A stretch of DNA of 9,970 nucleotides from Oligoflexia bacterium (GTDB lineage Bacteria > Myxococcota_A > UBA796 > UBA2385): contig JAADHA010000222.1 in the NCBI GenBank assembly GCA_013152105.1, positions 943-10,912 of the forward strand, given 5' to 3'. A program made the translations under genes and the position numbers. Positions within the stretch are counted from its first letter, which is position 1. Every line of letters begins with the position of its first letter. Positions 6,733 to 9,970 of the stretch are shown here, in pieces. Under the pieces are notes generated by a model. The model was not told the DNA's origin. It saw only the letters and a list, made by a program, of their open reading frames with translations, and did not search any database.

Positions 6733-9614
6733 ACGAGACCTTCCTTGTGTCCAGTGTCCAGTACCTTGACGTTGTGCCCTGTCGTGGCGTGCGTCAGGGG
6801 CCGCGCCGTGCGACGCCTCCGACGTCCGACCCAGGCCACCAGGCCGAGGGCGGCCAGGGCCAAGGCGTAGTTGCCCAATTCCCACCGTCGGCGCGCATCG
6901 TCGCTCAAGGGTGCCAGGGTCCGTGCCAGGCTTCCAGGACGACGAATTGCCATCAGGTCGGTGTCCTCGACCGACCAGTCCACCAGATTGGCCAGCATGC
7001 CCAGGTTGGACTTGTGAACCCCACCGCTCATGTTCTGGGCGACCTGCATCATCAGGTCGCTCGCGATCTCAGAAGACCCGATGACGGTGAGCTTCGCGCT
7101 GCTGAGCGCGTGGTCCAAGGTCGTGCTCGCGGAGGCCGCCTTGTCCCCGCCACCCTCCAGTGTGGGGTCCTTCTGGCCGATGAAGTTGCTGGGCAGTGGC
7201 CCCGACAAGGTGACCGCCACGGTCCGGGCCTTCTGTTCACCCTTGGGCCCAAAGCCGCTGTCGGGGAAGGCGTCGAAGTCAGGCTGAATGTCCGTCGCCA
7301 GCCACGTCCCCTTGGACGTGGTGAGCAGGGTTTGTGCATCCACACCCTTGGGCAGACTCTCGGACACGGTGAGCGGTGAGGCCCAGGGCATGGTCACGTT
7401 GGGCAGATTCGAGAAGACGGGGCTGGACTTGTCGAAACCACCGCTGCGGATGTCGGGAAAGAAGGGGTAGGGCAGCATGCGCACGGTGTTCGTGACGAAG
7501 GGCCCTCGTTGTGTCCGCACAGGCATGGGGAAGGGGGCGTTCTGCGGGTCAGCCACGAGTTCGTCCCCGACCTCCACACCCCAGGTCTTCAGCATCTTCT
7601 TCAAGCCGTCGTCGTTCTCTTCGACGGTCAGGCCTTGCCGGGACGCCTTGATCCGCCAGTCGCCCGCAAGCGCGACCAGCGATCCCCCACGCATCAGGTA
7701 TTGGTCGAGGGCATAGCGTTCCTTGTCGCCCATCTTGCCCGGCTTGCCGACGATGAGCACATCGACGTGGTCGGGTACCTTCCCATCCGAGAGGTCCAGA
7801 CGTTCCACCTGGTATTCATCGGACAGCCAGTGCTCGAGGAGCTGATAGTCCGGCTGCGGGGTGGGCTGTTGGTACTGCGGCGGAAGGTTCGGATTGCGCG
7901 GTGGCGCCACGGGCTTCTCGGTCAGGAGCCCGACGGTCTTGAGCTGTCCGGGTGAGAGTCGACGTATCGCGGCCTCGGCGTCGCGCCGCAGGTCTCCGAC
8001 CTCGCCCCCCGCGATCACCCGCTCTGACTTGTCACCGGACTCGATGAGCAGGTGGGCGTAGAACAGATCCTGGCCGAAGAGGTCGGCCGCGAGCGGCTTG
8101 ATCCCCTTGTCATCCACCAGCTTCTGCATCGCCTCTTGGTTGAGCTCTGGATGCACCTCGGTCAGGGGCAAGCCGTCGGCCTCCAATTCCTTGGCCACGG
8201 TTCGCAGCCCGTCCACCGAGCCCTGGAATGATGCCGGGACGGCGTCGGGTGTCGTGTACAGGGTCATCTTGGAGCCGGCGGGCAGTTGCGCGACCAGGCT
8301 CTGCGTGCTGGCAAAGTCCTGGCTGGCCCGGCGAATCGCTCGCGTCAGGTCATACTCCAGGTTTCGCAGGTGGACCTTCAGGCCATTGGTAGCGGAGCCC
8401 TCGACCTCGATGAGGTCGTTGAAGCCAAGCACCTGGTACTTGTCCCCGTAGCGCACCAGGATGTTGAAGTAGGCGTTGACCACCGACTGGCTGTTCCGGT
8501 CTGAGACGGCCAGAGGCACGCTGTGAATGCCGTAGGACTGCCCGATCTCCTCCTCGAGATCCGGATCGGTGCTCGGGTCGGCGAAGCGCACCGTTACGCG
8601 CCCGTCGCCGATGGCCTGCACTTCGAGCAGCAGGTCCTTGATGCGGGGGACCAGGGGTGCCAACAGGGGATGCGTGCGAGCAGAGAAGTAGGCGTCGATG
8701 TAGAGGGGCTCTTGGAGCCGGTCCAAGGTCGTCTTGGTCGCCTGTGACAGGCTGTACTCGCCCGTGCTGGTCATGTCGATCCGCAGGTCGTGAATCGGCG
8801 CCAACCAGATGTTCAGTGCCAAGGCGTTGACCGCCAACAGGGTGATGTTCAGCGTCCGCTTTCGGATGCGCCGGGCACCGCTCTCGCTGCCGCTGTCGAT
8901 GCGTGGCAGCTCCAGGAAGTGTACATTGAGCGCCAGGAAGAAGCCGGTCAAGCTCAGGTAGTAGGCCATGTCTCGCAGGTCGAGCACGCCGCGAGCGATG
9001 CTCTCGAAGCGACTCCCTGTGCCGATCGCCCGCAGCACCTCGGCGGTGTTGTCGCCGAAGAGCCCCGTCAGGGCGGGATGACCGATCAGGTAGAAGCCAC
9101 CGCCCACGACCATGGTGCCCATCAGGGCGACCACTGGGTTTGACGTGCGCGCCGAGATGCAGAGGCCCATCGAGAGGTAGGCGGCGCCCAACAGCAAGGC
9201 GCCGAGGTAGCCACCGATGACCGGGCCCCAGTCGAGGTCCCCCAGGGCCGCGACCGTCAGGGGCAGCGGGAAGGTCAGCGCCAGACCCAGGGCCACCAGC
9301 AGGACACCGGCCAGGAACTTGCCCAGGACGAGATCGCGGGTACGCAAGGGCAAGGTGAGCAGCACTTCAAGCGTGCCACGCGACCGCTCCTCGGCCCACT
9401 GCCGCATCGTGATCGCGCTGACCAGCAGCACCAGGAGCAGCGGCAACCACTCGAAGAGGGGACGAAGGTCGGCCAGATTGCGGCCGAAGAACTCGGACAG
9501 GGTGAAGAAACCCAGCAGGGTCGCGACCAGGAAGGCGCCCAGGAACAGCAGCGCCACAGGCGACTCGAACCAGGAGCGAAGCTCTTTCCGCGCGACGAAG
9601 AGGATCGTGTTCAT
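6729..9614 (-). CDS. ABC-2 permease fused to a GldG-like auxiliary protein
   Basis: The 961-aa product joins two proteins that are separate (GldF and GldG) in Flavobacterium. Residues 1-240 are an ABC-2 permease with about six membrane segments (roughly 20-40, 57-72, 98-125, 132-155, 160-180 and 217-235) and the family signature EERSRGTLEVLLTLPLRTRD followed by LVLGK (75-99). A basic hinge (about 236-255) leads into a membrane segment at about 256-274. Then comes the start typical of GldG-like proteins, LRIDMTSTGEYSLSQATKTT (277-296), followed by strands of the auxiliary-transport domain (PF09822-like). A Pro/Gln-rich linker lies at about 570-591. A Rossmann-like region with VDVLIVGKPG and RGGSLVALAGD (about 617-651) follows. 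A last membrane segment (about 913-930) precedes an Arg-rich cytoplasmic tail of about 30 residues. The bulk of the GldG part should lie outside the cytoplasm between two membrane anchors. It overlaps the ATPase gene by ATGA at 9611-9614 and the DUF4340 gene by ATGA at 6729-6732. The transported substrate is unknown. GldA/F/G were first described for gliding in Bacteroidetes, but relatives occur widely in non-gliding bacteria, so motility should not be assumed. Confidence 0.92.
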   Translation of the reverse strand: MNTILFVARKELRSWFESPVALLFLGAFLVATLLGFFTLSEFFGRNLADLRPLFEWLPLLLVLLVSAITMRQWAEERSRGTLEVLLTLPLRTRDLVLGKFLAGVLLVALGLALTFPLPLTVAALGDLDWGPVIGGYLGALLLGAAYLSMGLCISARTSNPVVALMGTMVVGGGFYLIGHPALTGLFGDNTAEVLRAIGTGSRFESIARGVLDLRDMAYYLSLTGFFLALNVHFLELPRIDSGSESGARRIRKRTLNITLLAVNALALNIWLAPIHDLRIDMTSTGEYSLSQATKTTLDRLQEPLYIDAYFSARTHPLLAPLVPRIKDLLLEVQAIGDGRVTVRFADPSTDPDLEEEIGQSYGIHSVPLAVSDRNSQSVVNAYFNILVRYGDKYQVLGFNDLIEVEGSATNGLKVHLRNLEYDLTRAIRRASQDFASTQSLVAQLPAGSKMTLYTTPDAVPASFQGSVDGLRTVAKELEADGLPLTEVHPELNQEAMQKLVDDKGIKPLAADLFGQDLFYAHLLIESGDKSERVIAGGEVGDLRRDAEAAIRRLSPGQLKTVGLLTEKPVAPPRNPNLPPQYQQPTPQPDYQLLEHWLSDEYQVERLDLSDGKVPDHVDVLIVGKPGKMGDKERYALDQYLMRGGSLVALAGDWRIKASRQGLTVEENDDGLKKMLKTWGVEVGDELVADPQNAPFPMPVRTQRGPFVTNTVRMLPYPFFPDIRSGGFDKSSPVFSNLPNVTMPWASPLTVSESLPKGVDAQTLLTTSKGTWLATDIQPDFDAFPDSGFGPKGEQKARTVAVTLSGPLPSNFIGQKDPTLEGGGDKAASASTTLDHALSSAKLTVIGSSEIASDLMMQVAQNMSGGVHKSNLGMLANLVDWSVEDTDLMAIRRPGSLARTLAPLSDDARRRWELGNYALALAALGLVAWVGRRRRRTARPLTHATTGHNVKVLDTGHKEGLV
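6739..6746 (-). promoter_or_regulatory. Ribosome binding site of the DUF4340 gene
   Basis: Read on the minus strand, AAGGAAGG ends six bases before the ATG at 6732. It lies inside the end of the preceding gene, which fits reinitiation at the ATGA overlap and fixes the start of the DUF4340 protein. Confidence 0.7.
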
Positions 9615-9970
9615 GCCGCCACCTCCCGCTGGGACTGCTGCTCTTGCAGCTCTTTGAAGACCTGGTCCAGGCTGCGACTGACCGGCCCGACCGCCGCCAT
9701 GCCCCAGCCAGACTGGGCCGAAATCCGCGCGATCTCGACGGATGCCTGTGCCGGAGAGTCTGTATCGACGGTCCAGAGATCGAAGCCTGGAAGGCGGTTG
9801 TCGCGGCCGTTTCGGCTCACCTTGCCCAGCGAGGACAGGCGCTCGACCACGCCCGTCGTGTCCTCGGCGAGCGAGACCTGCACGGCGCGGCTGCGGGTGA
9901 GATCAGCGAGCGGGGCGTCCGCCACAAGGCGACCGGCCATCAAGACGACCACGCGGTCACAGACGGCCTC
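9611..9970 (-). CDS. ABC transporter ATP-binding protein, C-terminal part (cut by window edge)
   Basis: The last 119 codons are visible and the frame continues beyond 9970. The visible part begins EAVCDRVVVLMAGRLVADAP, the region just after the H-loop of ABC ATPases ('E.. CDR v.v. ..Gr.va.g'). It is followed by a C-terminal regulatory extension ending in VGPVSRSLDQVFKELQEQQS, like the 'sLE.vF..lt' end of DrrA/GldA-type ATPases. Walker A, signature and Walker B lie outside the window, so catalytic competence cannot be judged. A frame call beginning at the GTG at 9952 would be artificial, because that codon is internal. The gene ends in an ATGA overlap with the permease-GldG fusion, so this ATPase is almost certainly the energy-coupling subunit of that transporter. 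Confidence 0.88.
   Translation of the reverse strand, partial: EAVCDRVVVLMAGRLVADAPLADLTRSRAVQVSLAEDTTGVVERLSSLGKVSRNGRDNRLPGFDLWTVDTDSPAQASVEIARISAQSGWGMAAVGPVSRSLDQVFKELQEQQSQREVAA
9621..9627 (-). promoter_or_regulatory. Ribosome binding site of the permease-GldG fusion
   Basis: Read on the minus strand, GGGAGGT ends six bases before the ATG at 9614, inside the end of the ATPase gene. It supports this start and suggests efficient translation despite the ATGA overlap. Confidence 0.75.

Noticed and set aside
5809..9970. Calling the ABC operon a gliding-motility locus.
   Set aside because: GldA/F/G-like genes are widespread in non-gliding bacteria, and no other motility gene is in the window.
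1..9970. Mobile elements, CRISPR arrays, tRNA or rRNA genes, direct-repeat arrays.
   Set aside because: Reading both strands I saw no transposase-like frame, regular repeat-spacer pattern, cloverleaf-like sequence or rRNA segment. The window is nearly fully accounted for by coding genes.

Overview
The window is a GC-rich, gene-dense bacterial chromosome segment. It holds five well-supported coding regions, one of them cut by the right edge, plus a doubtful gene tail at the left edge. GC-rich third codon positions, a single-polypeptide GldF/GldG-type ABC component with a DUF4340 partner, and an orphan conserved protein of a kind I associate with myxobacteria suggest Myxococcota or a related deltaproteobacterial lineage. 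That placement is inference: no rRNA or other strong phylogenetic marker apart from mfd is present.

Left part (about 1-4434): a possible rightward gene tail (2-94) converges on mfd, the transcription-repair coupling factor (180-3656, minus strand). Twenty-eight bases upstream of mfd, on the same strand, lies a five-segment membrane protein (3685-4434) resembling the YciC/DUF975/GDPDase-membrane-domain group. The two probably form a small operon.

Middle (4435-5767): a 115-base divergent intergenic region separates that operon from a rightward orphan gene (4550-5767, 405 aa). It has no product name that I can assign with certainty. Its C-terminal half reads as a divergent RelA/SpoT-type nucleotidyltransferase fold, with counterparts of most of the catalytic positions. 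This is the most interesting item in the window.

Right part (5809-9970): a tightly coupled minus-strand operon encodes an ABC exporter-like system of the GldA/GldF/GldG type. In transcription order these are the C-terminal end of an ATPase (9611-9970, running off the edge), a 961-aa fusion of an ABC-2 permease with a GldG-like auxiliary protein (6729-9614), and a membrane-anchored DUF4340 protein (5809-6732). Both junctions are ATGA overlaps, each preceded by a clear Shine-Dalgarno sequence, so the three products are probably made in fixed proportion and act as one envelope complex. The operon converges on the RelA-like gene across 41 bases.

I saw no tRNA, rRNA, CRISPR array, insertion sequence or prophage feature. 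No gene-free stretch exceeds about 180 bases.
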